Assembly (NCBI GenBank): GCA_023105745.1
Contig: JALGQZ010000002.1
Location: 40,531,997-40,595,996, forward strand
Direction: 5' to 3'
DNA: 64,000 bases
Origin: Austropuccinia psidii
Taxonomy: Eukaryota > Basidiomycota > Pucciniomycetes > Pucciniales > Sphaerophragmiaceae
The notes beneath the pieces are model-generated. The model worked only from the letters and a program-made list of their open reading frames with translations. It had not been told where the DNA came from and made no database searches. The number at the start of each line of letters is the position of its first letter. Positions within the stretch are counted from its first letter, which is position 1. Made by a program: the position numbers and the translations under genes. This document shows positions 24,025-37,666 of the stretch, one piece after another.

Positions 24025-24455
24025 ACTTCATAAATGTGTAAACATAAGCTATGTGATATCAGGTCACATTACTTTGGCTTATCTTCAATAATTTTTTTTA
24101 CCAATTTAATGGCTTATTTAATATAAACCAGTCATGGTTCCTCATTCTGAGGAATTGATTACCCATGATGAGAAATTTATTACCCATAATAAGGAATTGA
24201 TTGAATTTCTTATATTAAATGAATTATGACTGGTTCATATTAAATAATACATAAATAGTTTAGATTAAATACACCATGGCTGGCTTATATTATATAAACC
24301 ATGACTGGCTTATATTCAATAAAACATGGCTGGTTTATATTAAATAAACCATTAATGTTTTATACTGAATAAGCCATTAAATAAGTAGAACATTGTCCAG
24401 TTAAAATGAACCCAAGTAATTTTACTTGATATCACATAGGTAATGTTTATGATGT
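24025..24455. repeat. Foldback element with internal 25-bp tandem units
   Basis: The outer arms CTATGTGATATCA (about 24049) and TGATATCACATAG (about 24427) are inverted. Similarity continues inward to TTATTTAATATAAACCAG and its mirror. The right arm holds several degenerate units of the form TTATATTAAATAAACCATGA plus CTGGC. The centre has repeated ATTACCCAT/GGAATTGATT segments. The whole 430-bp piece could fold into one long hairpin. Confidence 0.65.
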
Positions 24456-24725
24456 TCAAAAAAGCTACTATTTTCCAAGTATTTGGATCTACATAGTGTG
24501 TTATGAAAATTCAAATTGACCAGCTAAGAATAAATTGACTCTTTGTAGTTTTTTGGGGCTATAATATAAGTCATATTATCTTTGAATTCAAAATTGCTTG
24601 CAGGAATAATACTGTTTGAATTTCATTCTGTTTTAAAATATTTTATTATCATAGTATTGAATAATGAAGTCCCAATAAAAAGGGTTATTTTGATTTTGAA
24701 GCTGAGAATCAAAAGAGATGAAATA

Positions 24726-27700
24726 TGTAAGAAATATCAAGAGTACTATGACTGTCCTCAGTAGAAAATATAATATAATGAGATATTATAACCTGAAACT
24801 TAATATAATTTTTACATATATTTATATTAAATAAAAGAAATTTCAATTATTATTAAATAATTTAATAATAATAAAAATATATCAACAATTATAATGAAAT
24901 AGAATTATTCTATTATTTTTATAGTCACTGACAATTATTAAAATAAGAAGTGTAAAGCACTTAATGAGACAATTAAACATGGAAATTAATGATATTTATC
25001 CACTTATGAATAATATAAATATTATTTATAAAAGAAATTCTCACACACACTTTGAAGAGATAATTCTTTTAGAAAAATTCCATATAAAAAAAATGGAAAT
25101 TTAGAGAAAAATTACTTATAGTATTCATTCAATACAACAAGAGTTATTATTATATTAAGAAAATTTTATAAGCTCAAAAAATGCCAAAAATCAATATTTT
25201 AAAAGACAAAAACAATAATTTTATATAATAAAATATATTATTGGTGGTTACAACAATAATCTGATTTCTATTATTTCAATTCTGAAAAGTAGGATTAACA
25301 AAGAATAAAATACTTGAGAAGCCCTTTGATAATAATAATATTTTAAATAATTGATAAAATATTACTTGTTTAAAATGTCTAATTGATTGGATTGATAATT
25401 GTGATGGACAAAAACAGTGTTATGTAGGCTCTTTTCATGCCTGCAGAGAAGCTCTCATGATTCATAATGGATATAGAAGGCATTTTCAGGTCAAAACAGA
25501 AAAACCATACCCAAAAATAAGGTTCTTAACTTGGATTAACTTATTTTTAATTCCAATTTAAAGTTACCAGTGTTTTTCTTCACTCCATGCAGCTTTGATC
25601 CTCTTTTGGATTAATTATTTTGAGTTTTGATATAAAATAAGTTTATTTATATTAACTGTGAGCCTTAGAGGTAATTTCATATACCCAAAAGACCACAAAT
25701 ACAAAATTAACATATAAATATAAATAAAATAAATTTATTTATATTATTAAAATGAAAATTAAAATATAAATATAAAATTATATTCACAATTAAAAATTTA
25801 ATTACAATTCAAAAATAAAATTACATTAAAATTTTGAAATTGCAAAATTACATTTATACTTGAAAAAATTAAGTAAAAATTAATTTTTAACAAAATTGTA
25901 AAAAAATAAACAAATTTGAAAAAAAGTTAAAGAAAATTATTATAACATTTTATCCAATAAATAAACATATAGAAATTATTTCACCATTGGATTCCTCATG
26001 AAAAATTAGGTGGGGTCACCTCTGGATGAAATTTCTGTAACTCAACTCTAAATAGGCTTAAATTAAGTTTTTAGTATTTTCAATACAAAAGTTGAAAATC
26101 CTCAAAACTTTAAGTTAATTCACACCACATGTGGTGTTAACCATCAATTTTTGTGTTAAAATTGAGGTGTTGTGTTTAGTTTAGAAGTTATGAGGAATTG
26201 AAGTATTTTCAATTGAATTCAATTGAAATGTCAAAATGTGCGGGTGTATTACATAAGTGAACTTTGATTTACATATGAGGTATCAATTATTACTGTATTG
26301 AACTGTACAACTCAATTGAATTACATATGTAAATTATAAGTATAATACATGATGAAGAATTAAAGGAAAAATAAATTGGAAAGATTAAATTTGGGAGGGA
26401 AAAGGAACTCCAGCTCTAAGGGGGAGCTAGACCCCTAAAATCCTTGCTGACAGGCGTGGGATGTCAAAATTCACGCAAAAGTTCATCACTCTTGGCCTGG
26501 AATTGAGTTACAGGGTCTGTGGACTCAATTGATGATGAGGTTTTGATACCAACTGGGGTAGTTTTAGCTGTTGCCAAGAGGGTAAAACTACCCTTAAGAT
26601 AAAGAAATCATATTTAAAACAGTTTTAACTGGTTTCTACGCCTCTTACACACATTGTGACATGTTTTGAAGGCTCTAGACCAGGTATTGCTATAGTAATG
26701 GCTGATTTAAGGGTCTAAAATGGCTTAAACCAGCCCTTTTTTGGTCCAAACCAGGGTTCAATGATGCCATAATTGGCTTTTCTGTTGTCAGACTGTTTTT
26801 CACGACTGACAAGAGTAAATTTTACTTTTGGAGTAAGAAAATTGGTGGCTATAAAAGAATGTTTTCTTTGCCCCACTTTTCTCTTCATGTTAGAATCTTT
26901 TCCTTTTATTAATTAGTTTAAACACTGTTAAAGCAATCAATAGAAGATTCCAAACACCTCTTTTAAATCATTTTAAACCTTTTAACCACGTGAAAAAATC
27001 ATTATAGTCATTGTTTGTAACTCTTATAATCATTTTTACCCCTGAACCACCCCAAAAGTGAATTAAAGCATCTTTCATCACTGTAAACTTTGTCACTTTG
27101 TTTCCAAATTCACTCTGGTCACTTTTGGGCGTGTTTTCTCTTTAATATTCTTTTTAAAGACTCTGTTCTTTAATTAATTTCTTGCAGTTCATTTCTCAAT
27201 TAATTCCAATTGAAATTGCTCTTGAAGAAATTTCTTTTGTAGCCTTAAAATATCTCTTGCAGAGTATTTTTTGGATAAATTTTTATAATATTATTGTTTT
27301 ATACTAATAAAGTTATAAACAATACAATTGGCGTGTTATCTCTTAAAAATACTATTTCTTACTATTTTTAATTGATTTTTACCTTATACAAATTTTGAGG
27401 ACAGGAAAAGTACTTGATTTTTAATCAAAGTTTCATATCCACACCTTACATTAACATTAATCACATGAACAGCCTAAAAACAAAGCTCCAAGAAAAAATA
27501 TTCTAAACTGAATTTTTAATTAATTTTTAAAGAAATCTTAATTCTCTTCAAGAATAATTATAAAGGCTAGATTCAAGGCTCATTACTGATTAAGCCTGTT
27601 CAAAAAAAAATACTTAAAACTTAATATATACACAGATAGCATTTATATTTAAGCTGTGTGAAAGCTTCAAGGAAATCCATTAAGAATTGGATTTTAATTT

Positions 27701-28555
27701 TTTTTGAAGTTATTGCTATTGTTCCATGTAAGATAGCAATACACACCAAACCTTAACTTTTATAAGGTTTTGATAATTTTAAATTTAAATTTTTAAGCTT
27801 ATTTAAGTTTTGAAAGTTCTTAAAACCTTGATTTCAAGCTTTTATATTGGGATTTACCCTTTGGAAGCTTGAAATTCCTGTCCAAATTGGGATAAACCCA
27901 GTTTTAACTTTAAGGTTGGATCAAAGTCTAATATTAAGTTTTGAATAAGGTTGAAAAACCTCTAATAAATCTGGAAAACCTTAATTGAATCCTTGCATAT
28001 CCAAAAAGCTGGGTACCCCAGCTCTGTTTGGTATTTTTCCTTTGTCCCACCTTTTTGCATGGATGTTGCACTTTTATTTTCTTAAAGCCATAATATGGTC
28101 TTAAACCCTTTTAAATTGAGCTCATGGAGGATTTAAATTCTGCATGGAAAATCTCTAATCAATTCAGTAAATATACAAAAAACCTCAAATTTAACTAAAT
28201 TTTTGGTAGGTTGGCATAAAACCTATGCAACTTTAAATCTAAGCTTATTTAAGCTTAAATTTCACAATGTTAAAAAAGTTGCAATTGTACTTTGAAATTC
28301 TTGAATCTTCTAACAACATAAGAAATAACCATTTTTGGGCATAACACCCTATTGGTCTACCCTAGGTTGTTTTTTGGTGTAGAATCCAAAAATGACAAAA
28401 TAATTACAACATTGTTAATTCAAAATAATGTTATACTTATTTTTTGTTATTTCTCATTTTAAATTCAATTAATAAGTCTGTTTAAGACTAAATAAGCTTT
28501 TTATAAAGTTATTTGTGGCCTTATGAGTATGTAATACATATCTCACATGCTCACA
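24726..28555 (-). repeat. 3' LTR of the dead Gypsy element (interrupted)
   Basis: Minus-strand start TGTGAGCATGTGAGATATG follows the polypurine tract. Plus-strand start TGTAAG joins directly to AAATATCAAGAG, so about 31 bp near the end present in the 5' LTR are missing here. A solo LTR of another family splits it at 25657-27450. Confidence 0.85.
25657..27450 (+). repeat. Solo LTR (same family as the intact Gypsy at the right end)
   Basis: Starts TGTGAGCCTTAGAGGTAATT and ends CCACACCTTACA, the same ends as 57495-59329 in reverse. TTAAC is duplicated on both sides (25652-25656 and 27451-27455). The 1794-bp copy keeps a TATAAAA box at about 26850. The uninterrupted site can be read in the 5' LTR copy near 42650. 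Confidence 0.92.
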
Positions 28556-28567
28556 TTCCCTACCACC
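28556..28567 (-). promoter_or_regulatory. Polypurine tract of the dead Gypsy element
   Basis: GGTGGTAGGGAA on the minus strand lies directly before the LTR start TGTGAGC, the position used to prime plus-strand DNA in LTR retrotransposons. Confidence 0.7.
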
Positions 28568-28690
28568 AAACAAATTGTACTACTCTTTTTCCTTAATAGT
28601 ATACCCCTAATTTGATTGGGGGGGGTATAATCCACTTTCCAACCTTTCTACTTATACTTTTAATTATGTAATGCACATAATTAAAACTTT

Positions 28691-30157
28691 TCATTGAGGG
28701 ATTAGTCTTTTCTCATGTCTGAATCTTCTGAGAAACTTTTGGGAATCAGGTATTTTCCTTTCTGAAATCTACTCATCTTCATGTTGTGGATTGTTGTACC
28801 TGAATAAGTATTCTCTTTCATTTTTCCCCCAAAGTCTTCTTTCTTTCAAGACTTTTAGCACCTTTTTATCCTCACTTTGATCAAGTGGTGGTACTTCTCA
28901 GGGTGTTTAATTTCTCAAAGGAAACACTTCCTCATCACTTGAAGTATAATTCCTCACTAGACTGACAGTTAAAGTTGGATGTTTGTTTTCCAATGCTCCT
29001 GACAAATGTACATGTACTTCATTTGTCCCATTAAGGGATTTAATAATAAATTGTCCTGAAAAGGAATCTTTCAATTTATTTGGACCTTTCATATTGTTAA
29101 AGTTCAAGGTTGAAACTAGTATCAAGTCCCCTACTTTTAATTCTGGGGCTTTATGACTTTTATCCCACTTTTGCTTAGAATATTCAAGCTCATTAGTCAT
29201 TCTTTGATTTTCACTATGATTCACTTTATCAATAAATTCCTTCAAGCTTGAAGCAGTTGGATAAATATAAACTAAACCTTTCTTCAAAGTATCAACTGGA
29301 AGTTTAGGGTTTCATCTCTTTTCCAACATTGCAGGAGTTTTTCCTGTTGAAGCATTGATAGAAGTCTTGTAGGCTAATTCTAATGCTGGTATAAGTGTAC
29401 ACCAATCATGGGTAAATCCATCAGAATCTTTAAGCTCTAGGCCATAAGCACAAAATCTTCTGTTCATGTTCTTGAGGGTCTGAATCATTCTTTCTGCTAA
29501 TCCATTGGTCTGTGAATGGTAGGCTATTGAGAATGATAGTTTTGTACCCAAAAACTTATGTAAATTTGTCAATAAGGCTGATGTACATTTTGGATCTCTA
29601 TCACTAATGATATTTTTAAAGAGACCAGAATGAGATATTACTCTGTTCCAAATTACAAGAGCTGTATCCATAGCTGTTTCAGCTTTATGACATGGTAAAA
29701 AGATTGGAGTTTTTCTGTATCTGTCTACAATAAAAAGACATGAATTGTAACTTTTTTCACCACAAGGTAGTAAGGCAGCTACCCAATCCATATGAACCAC
29801 TTTCCATGGGGTACTTGGTTCTGGAATATGAATCATGAAGCCAAATCTTTTACCAGTAGCTCTATTGGCCTTTTGACACCTGTCACAACTGTGCCAGTAC
29901 TCAATGACATCTTTTCTCCAAGATGGCCACCAAGCACATGTCTTAGTTTTTTCCATTTTTCTGTCTTCAGACAGATTTACAGAATAAATATTGTCATGGA
30001 ACTCTAGTAATATTGTGTAAATTAACATTCTACTAAATAATACCATTACACATTTTTGTATAGACCTATTATATAAGATACCATCAAATAAATGGAATCT
30101 TTCATTATCATAATATGTTTTGCAAATATTATATAGATAATTAGCTAAAGCTGTATC
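28691..30157 (-). pseudogene. Gypsy pol relic: integrase and chromodomain part
   Basis: Continues the pol frame on the far side of the solo LTR at 30158-32280. Seen in order: FHLFDGILYN; the integrase zinc-finger part ([16 protein letters not shown]); the core with [23 protein letters not shown] and [10 protein letters not shown] (three acidic positions kept); then KWDKSHKAPELKVGDLILVS and a chromodomain-like end (REYLFRYNNPQHEDE, stop, ISERKIPDSQKFLRRFRHE). Internal stops include two near 28906 and one in the chromodomain. It aligns throughout with residues about 1065-1540 of the intact polyprotein at 59353-63987. Confidence 0.88.
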
Positions 30158-32280
30158 TTTGGGCCTGTGAGGTATATATAACATACCCATAAGGCCACAA
30201 ATAGCTTTATATACAGTTGATTCAGTCTTTAACAGACTTTTCAATTGAATCTAAAATAAAAAATAACAAAAATAAGTATAAATTCTTTTTGGATAAACAA
30301 AGTTATAATTATTATGTCATTCTTTGGATTCTACAACAAAAATAACCTAGGGTACACCCATAGGGTGTTATACCCAAAAAATCTTATTTATTATGTTATT
30401 AGGATATTTAAGAATCTCACAGTACAATTGCAGCTTTTTTTAACATTTTTTAAAAAAAATCAAATTTAAAGCTGCATAAGGTTTATGCAAACATACCCAA
30501 ATTTTAGTTAAAATTAAGGTGTTGTGTATATTTACTGAATTGGCTAAGTATTTTCCATACTGGATGTAAATCCTGCATGAGCTCAATTTCAAAGTTTTTA
30601 AGTCCATATTATGGCTTAAAATGAATAAAAGGGCAAAATCCATGCAAAAAGGTGGGACAAAGTAAAAAGACCAAACAGAGCTGGGGTACCCAGATTTTTG
30701 GATATTCAAGGATTCAATAAAGGTTGTCCACCTGTATTAGAGTATTTTCAAGCTTATCTAAGCTTTAAGATTAGACTTTGATCCAACCTTGATGTTTGAA
30801 CTGGTTTTATCCTGATTTGGACAGGAATTTCAAGCTGCCAAAGGGTAAATCCCAAAATGCAAGCTTGAAATCAAGGTTTGAAGAGCTGTAAAAGCTCAAA
30901 TAATCTTTAAAATTTGAAATTAAAAGCATCAAAAACTTATCAAAAGTTAAGTTTTGGTGTGTATTTCTATTTTACGTGGAAAAATAGTAATAACTTCAAA
31001 AATTCACTAAAGATCCAATTCTTAATGAATCTGCATGAATTTTTCACCCAGCTCACAGTTTAATTTTATCTGTGTATAATTCAAATGTCAAGTATCTTTT
31101 ATTAGCAGGTTTTCTTTGTAATTAGCCTGGAAATTTACTCTTTCAATTTTACTTGAAGAAAATTAAGATTTCTTTAAAAATTAATTAAAAATTGAGATTA
31201 AGAGATTTTTTCTTGAAACTCTATTTTTAAGTTGCTCATGTGATCAAGTTTGCTATATATAAAATTATCTTATATTAAAGCTTAAAATAATTCATCTAAA
31301 TGAGAATTAAAGTTACTTGGAGTTGAGAATAACACTGGTAACTTTAAATTGGAATCAAAAATAAGTTACTTTAAGTTAAGAACCTTATTTAAGCATGGTT
31401 TTTCAGTTTTGACCTTAGAACGCCCTCTATATCTGTTATTAATCATGAGAGCTGCTCTGCAGACATGAAAAGAGTCTATTCATCACTGTTTTTGTCCATA
31501 AATCATTATCAATCCAATTATATTAGACAATTAAACAGGTAAAGCTTTATTACATATAAAATCTTATTATTAAAGTAATTTTAAGTTATTCTATTCTTCA
31601 TTAATTTTGAATTGAAGAATTGAAATCATAGAATTCAGATTATTGTTGTAATCACCAATAATATATTTTATTTTATAAAATTATCATCTTAAATATCTCG
31701 TAAAATCCACAAATTCCTTTTAAAACTCTTTAAATCCTATTTTAACTATAAAAAGTTGTTTTATCTTTGAAATATTGATTTTTGGGCATGTTTTTAACTT
31801 ATAATAATTATTTAATATAATAACTGTTGTATTAAATAGTTATTATAAGTAAGTTTTTCTCTAAAGTTCTATATTTTTTATCTATTTTTAGTGTTTTTTT
31901 TTGGAATTTTTCCATAAGAATTATTTCTGCACAGTGTGTGTAATAATTCTTTTATAAATAATATTTATATTATTTATAAGTGGTTGAATCATCATATTTT
32001 CCATGTGTAATTGCCTCATTAAGAGCTTTACACTTCATATTGCTAAAATTATCAGTGACTATAACAATGATGGAATAATTATAATTTATTATAATTCTTA
32101 AGATTTTATTATTATTAAATTATTTAAGAATAATCAAATGCTTTTTTAATATTATTATTTTCAATAATTCTATATATTTGTGATTATAATATTTTATTAG
32201 ATTATATTTTTCTACTGAGGAAAGTCATAGTAATCTTGATATTCTTACTATTATCAAGAGTTTCATAGACAAACCTTACA
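30158..32280 (+). repeat. Solo LTR inserted in the Gypsy pol gene
   Basis: Starts TTTGGGCCTGTGAGGTATAT (the first TG is mutated) and ends ATAGACAAACCTTACA. It matches the LTRs of the dead Gypsy element but lies in opposite orientation. Its flanks GTATC (30153-30157) and GCATC (32281-32285) are a 5-bp duplication with one mismatch. The pol codons for CKD lie on both sides, which supports insertion into pol. Confidence 0.88.
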
Positions 32281-34444
32281 GCATCTTTGCAATCTTTGTC
32301 AAGTATAGAAGTAAGAATATGGCAATTTTCATCTTGCTTATAGATTTCTCTAGCTTCTTCAAAGAACTCTGTTCCTACATCTGTGCTGTCAATCCCTTCA
32401 ATTGGAATTTGAGTTTTTGCATTTTCAGTAACATGAGCAGGATTATCAGGTGTATTTGGTAATGCCCATCTACTCAAGCCATCAGCATTCTTGTGAATAT
32501 TCCCAGCTCTATATACTATGATCATATTGCCTCTATACTCCTTTATAGAAATTTCCCATCTTAGCATGTGCCTGTTTGGAGTTTTCATATTAAGAAGTGA
32601 TTTCACTGCATTAAAGTGAGTAGTTAATTAAAACACACTACCACAAAGATACTAATTAAGTTTTTCCAGAGCACAAACAAGGCAAAGGCACTCCATCTGG
32701 CTTGCTCCATATCTAGCCTCTGTGGGTTTAATTTTTCTTGAGATAAAACAAACCGGACTTTCATAAGGCTTGTCATTGATGATCTGAACTTGATGAAGAG
32801 CTGCACCCAGACCCTCACAAAATGCATCAATATACAGCTTGAAAGTAATTTTCCAGTCTTGCATTAATAATAATGGTGCATTGGTTAAGTCATATTTGAT
32901 CTTTTCATATGCTAGAATACTCTCTTGTGTCATTTCAAAGACAGTTTTTTGATTACAAATCCTGTAAAATTATCTTACATTTATTGAAAAATCTTCAAGT
33001 TGTTGGCTGTAGTAACTGGCAAATCCTAAGAAGGACATCATCTATTTCTTGCTCTGGGGCATTTGCTTCAGTAATACTGCAGCCACTTTGTTTCTACCAA
33101 CACCAAGGCTCAGTCCTGGAACTATATTTACTAGAGCTTTTAACTCATGAAGCCCAAAATTAGATTTCTTAAGAGCTATTTTCATATTCACTTTGATAAT
33201 TTAATTTAGTAAGAATAAAAGTTTCTCTAAATGCCATTGCTAGGTTTCTGAAAAAATAATAATTTCAACAATACAAATAATTAACCATACCTCTGAAAAT
33301 TTATGTGGGAAAATGGTATTCATCATTTTTGATAATGAGAGGGTGCATTTTTAATATCAAAAGGCAGCCTCAAGCATTCATAAATACCACGATGAGTAAC
33401 TATTCTCAATAATTTCCTAGCATGAGGTTTCAAAACATTCTGATGGAAGCCTTTGAGAGCAACCATGGAAGTACTGAATTCTGCTTTGGATAATTGAGTC
33501 AAAGTCTCATGTATTCTAGGAATTGGATACCTGTCTGGAATATTATAGGTATTCAATTCTCTAAAATAACCAACCATCCTTGATTCATCATTATGCCAAG
33601 TAATGATTACAGGGGTTGTTACTTATACTTCCTCATGATGCCCAGCTTTTCTAAGAACTCCCAGTTTCATCAGCTCATTAATATGAGATTCCAATGCTTC
33701 TCTAGCCCTGGGGCTATCTGGATAAGCTGTTCTTATTAATAGTAGAGGGTAAGTTATTTCCACATTAAGCATAATTTCCACTTAATGGCCTTTAATAACC
33801 TCAAGTGGTTCATTATAAGATGCAAAGGCTTCTCTATATTGAAATAAGATTGCAACAAGGTCTTCCTTCATTTCCAATGTTAATTCAGGGCTCACTTGTG
33901 CTTTAATAAATTAATCTGTCACAAATATTTCCTTATCAAACTTTTTGACTTGTCTAATGAAAGTTATTTCCCTTTTTTCTAGAGGACAAGCAAATTTTTG
34001 CCTTTTATTTTACCCTATAGTGAAATATCTTTCCTTATGATTATCAATATCAATACCATAAATATTGAGATAATTATTACCAAGTATAAAATGTTGTGAA
34101 GTGCAATTATTCATAACAAAAAATTTGACTTTCAGTCTGATACTTCCTGCAGGGTGAGGAAAAATTCTTGCTACCTCACAAATGTCCAAAGGGTGCATAT
34201 TTTGGCTAGCACTGCTGAATTTTATACCTTCAATTGACATAAATTGTTCCTTCCAATTAGTATAGATTCTGTCAAGATAATATTTTCCAAAACAGGTGCA
34301 GAAAGAACCTGAGTCAAGATGTATCTTGGCTTCTTTCTTTTTTATCACAATATTAGTGATACAAGATGATCCAGATGTATAACCTTTTCCTCTGGAAGGC
34401 TTGGTTCTCTGAATTTTTGCATCTTGCACATGCATAAGATCCAT
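32281..34444 (-). pseudogene. Gypsy pol relic: protease, reverse transcriptase, RNase H
   Basis: Segments in order: retropepsin-like domain (IHLDSGSFCTCFGKYYLD, then HFILGNNYLNIYGIDID; the D-S-G triad is kept); RT fingers/palm ([40 protein letters not shown]); RNase H ([48 protein letters not shown]). The RT catalytic YIDD of the intact relative reads CIVE near 33280, and the first RT aspartate (TMDALKG) is changed to TSMVALKG. Several stops and frameshifts. It is clearly inactive. Confidence 0.88.
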
Positions 34445-36760
34445 AAATTAATCACTGTACTGTATTAATTTAGTATGCACTTCTGTGACTTCAAAGGATT
34501 CATTAATGTTTTCTATACTAAGTTTATCTGGAAATTCTTATTCTTCAGAAGTCTCAAAATCACTTTTATGTAAAGATACATTAGATTTTTCTTTTGTTTC
34601 TTCTGATTTTTCAATTTCTATCTCATTTATTGTTTTCCTTTTTGGACAAGTATTATCCCAATCAGATGTACTTCCACAGCTATGAGATGTCAAACTAGCT
34701 CTTTCTTGTGGTTTATTTAGTCTTGAAATTGGTTTCCCACTAGTCTTGTTGTCTATTAATGGCTTATACAAATTCATACCAATTTTTGTTCTTGTAGTGA
34801 TGTCTTCCATGGCATTGATATAATCTTCTGTAGAACAAGGCTCAATACATCTGCTTCTTATAGCATGCTCAAGGTCACCACCACACTTCATTAGTATCCT
34901 TTTATGTACCATTGTTTCAAACATATCAGGATGAAGGGCAGTTAATCTTTCCTTCTGTTTAAAAAGCCAGGACATGGGCCTGTCCCTCTCAATATTAAAA
35001 ATGGCTTCTTCAAAATAATTTTTAATTTTAAATATCAAGGAATTATTTTTCAATTTGAAAATAATTTGTTCTTTTCACCAAGGCCAGGAATGTTTACCAT
35101 GGTCTTGCCTCATTGTATAATACCATTTCTTTTCTCATTTAATAAATAATGAGTGTAATCTGGCACTTATTTATTCATCTTATATGTTAAAGTTATCTTT
35201 TAACATATCAATTGTTTTCATAAATTATGTATGATTATATTCTCCTTCACCACTGAAGGTTGGCCATTCCTCTAATTTGGGAATGTCCTTAAAATTACAG
35301 GCGGCATCCGCTTCTGCATTTCTTGAAATTGTATTATGTGAGTCATTATTCAAGTTGAACACATTTATGTCAAGAATTGGTGTGGACTGTCTTGGTAAGT
35401 CATTTTTTAGTGATATATTGTTAATACTTTATTGAATATATTCTTTCAATTCAAGTCTTGCTTTATCACTTTTTTCCAATTGTTCTCGGAAAAGAGCTGC
35501 ATTGTGGCCAGTTGAATTTTCAAAGTTTTGAACTTGTATTCTTGAATCTTTCAATAGTTTAGTAATAAAAAAATTGAATTATCATATTTTTGATTAAGTA
35601 AAGTGACTTTGAACTCAATTCTCCCAAGAATATTCCTCAAATACAAAATATTGTCTTTATTCACATTTTCTAAACCAATAATGGTCTTTTGTGACTCTTT
35701 CACTTTCAAAATCTCTCTACCCAACTTTTGTTGGATATTCTCAAATGTATTATACTTTTCTAAAATTCCTTTATTCAAAGTTTCTATGTGAGATACAAGC
35801 TTTGAAAGCTCCATTTCTTTTTTGAAAGGATTGATTCAATATTTCTTCCTCCTTGTTTTTGAAGTCCATCAGTGTCCTTGCCATATTGAAAACATTGTCC
35901 ATGGCTGTCTTTTCTTTCTTTGTAATTCTGTAATTCTGTGGGTCAGGCTTGTTTCAATTGGACTTTTTCTTTCCCTTTTACTTTTGATTGCTCTTTGGGG
36001 GCTTTCTTGTCCTTTTTTGGCACTTTTTGAGGCATATTATTGCTTGTGGAGGCTTGAGGAGCTTCCACTGGGCTGGTGTCATTCTTTTGGGCCAACTCTT
36101 TCTTCTGGTCCTCTGAAAAAACGCTTTGGTATTTTTAATAAAGCTTTTATCTTTTGGACTTTTCCTTTGCAAGACATGGGTGTCCAGCCCTTCAAAAGGT
36201 CTTGAGTTTTTTCTGGGCCCATACACTTTTTCATTTGAAGATAAGAGTTCATTGTGCCTATCCAAAGACTTTGCAGAAGTTCCCACTCCTGCTGCTTTGC
36301 TGCCATAAACCAGCTCTTATACTGAGACTGGTATGTTTCCACTGTTTCTAGTTAGAAATGATTCAGGTTTGACAGCAGTAATAAACGTTATTTAAGCTTC
36401 TGGACTCTCAAGAAGAGTTTCAAAGGTGCTGGCTAACCTTTGGGAACTTGTGTAAGTTCTTTCATCCTCCATTTGGGCCTCTCCTCTGGGCTGGCATTCT
36501 TGCCTTTTTGATTTATGACTTGAATGTCCTGTTCCAGATCCATTTGATTGGATGGAGTAGTTACTTCCACTTCTGGTAGGAGTAATTTCACTTCAATTCA
36601 AAGGAAATTAGACTATAAAATGGATTTAGCTCACCTGCTGGAGCTTTAAAGGGCTCTTTTGTAATTAAACCCCTTGGTTCTGGGCTGGTTTGAATTTGAA
36701 AACTTGACTCTGAAATACTAGAGTCAGATGAGCTTTCTCTGATGGATGAAACTAGAGAAA
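34445..36760 (-). pseudogene. Gypsy gag relic
   Basis: From the N-terminus: VSSIRESSSDSSISESSFQI, a basic segment (36286-35978), a helical segment (MELSKLVSHIETLNKGILEK at 35814), the conserved gag part IPKLEEWPTFSGEGEYNH and KERLTALHPDMFETMVHKRI, then TCPKRKTINEIEIEK from a damaged zinc knuckle (the first Cys residues are lost). Stops and frameshifts separate the parts. It shows that this family has gag sequence N-terminal to the Met used for the intact copy at 63987. Confidence 0.78.
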
Positions 36761-37267
36761 ACAAATAGTATAAGTGATTTTCTTTAATAATAATAGCTTA
36801 TTTAACTCAGATTTTTGAATAAAGTTGTTCTAATGTAATTTATGGAAAGTTACATCAAAAATAAATAAAAATTTCTAAATAGTAAAGAAAAATATTTTAA
36901 AGTAAAGATCTTTAGCTTTTCAGCTTTTTTTATTTTTTTTAAAGAAAAAATAATCTTACAACTAATAAGTTATTAATAAGAATTGTATCATTATTCACTT
37001 TATACTAGAATAACTCAAAGAATAAATTTCAAGTCTTTCATGTGAAAAATCAACTAGATAGACAATAGAAATTTATTCCAAATCACACAATATGGTATTT
37101 TTTCAAACAATACTCCAAAGAAAAAGAACTTTATTAATAATATAAATATTATTATAAGGGATAAGTCCCAAAAAAGCCAATATTAAAGTAAATATGGCAA
37201 TTTTATGTCAAAAAACAGTAAGAAGGGTCTGGAATATGATTTATGTCTCAAACATTGGTTCAAATAA

Positions 37268-37281
37268 CAGCCAGGCCCCCA
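37268..37281 (-). promoter_or_regulatory. Candidate primer-binding site of the dead Gypsy element
   Basis: TGGGGGCCTGGCTG on the minus strand starts two bases after the 5' LTR end (CCTTACA at 37284). The leading TGG would pair with a tRNA CCA tail. The tRNA is not identified. Confidence 0.55.
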
Positions 37282-37666
37282 AATGTAAGGTTTGTGTATG
37301 AAACTCTTGATAATAGTAGCAAATATCAAGTGTACTATGACTATCCTCAGTAGAAAATATAATATAATGAAATATTATAGCCACAAATCTAAGAAAATTA
37401 TATTGAAAAAATAAATTTTAATGATTATCAAATAATTTAATCATAATAAAAAATCTCAATAATTATAATAAAACTTAATTATTCTATTATTGTTATAGTT
37501 GCTGAAAATTATAACAATAAGAAGTGTAAAGCCCTTAATGAGACAATTAAACATGGAAAAGAATAATTTTTACCCACGTATAAATAATATAAATATTATT
37601 TTTGAAAGGAATTATCACACACACTGTGCAGAGATAATTCTTATAGAAAAACTCTATATAAAAAAA

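Noticed and set aside
24106..24385. Possible CRISPR-like array because of repeated units
   Set aside because: The units are degenerate, have no spacers, and sit in a hairpin of a eukaryotic genome.
36079..36342. Separate host gene at the gag N-terminal region
   Set aside because: Position, orientation and the continuing reading order fit the gag extension of the dead Gypsy element.
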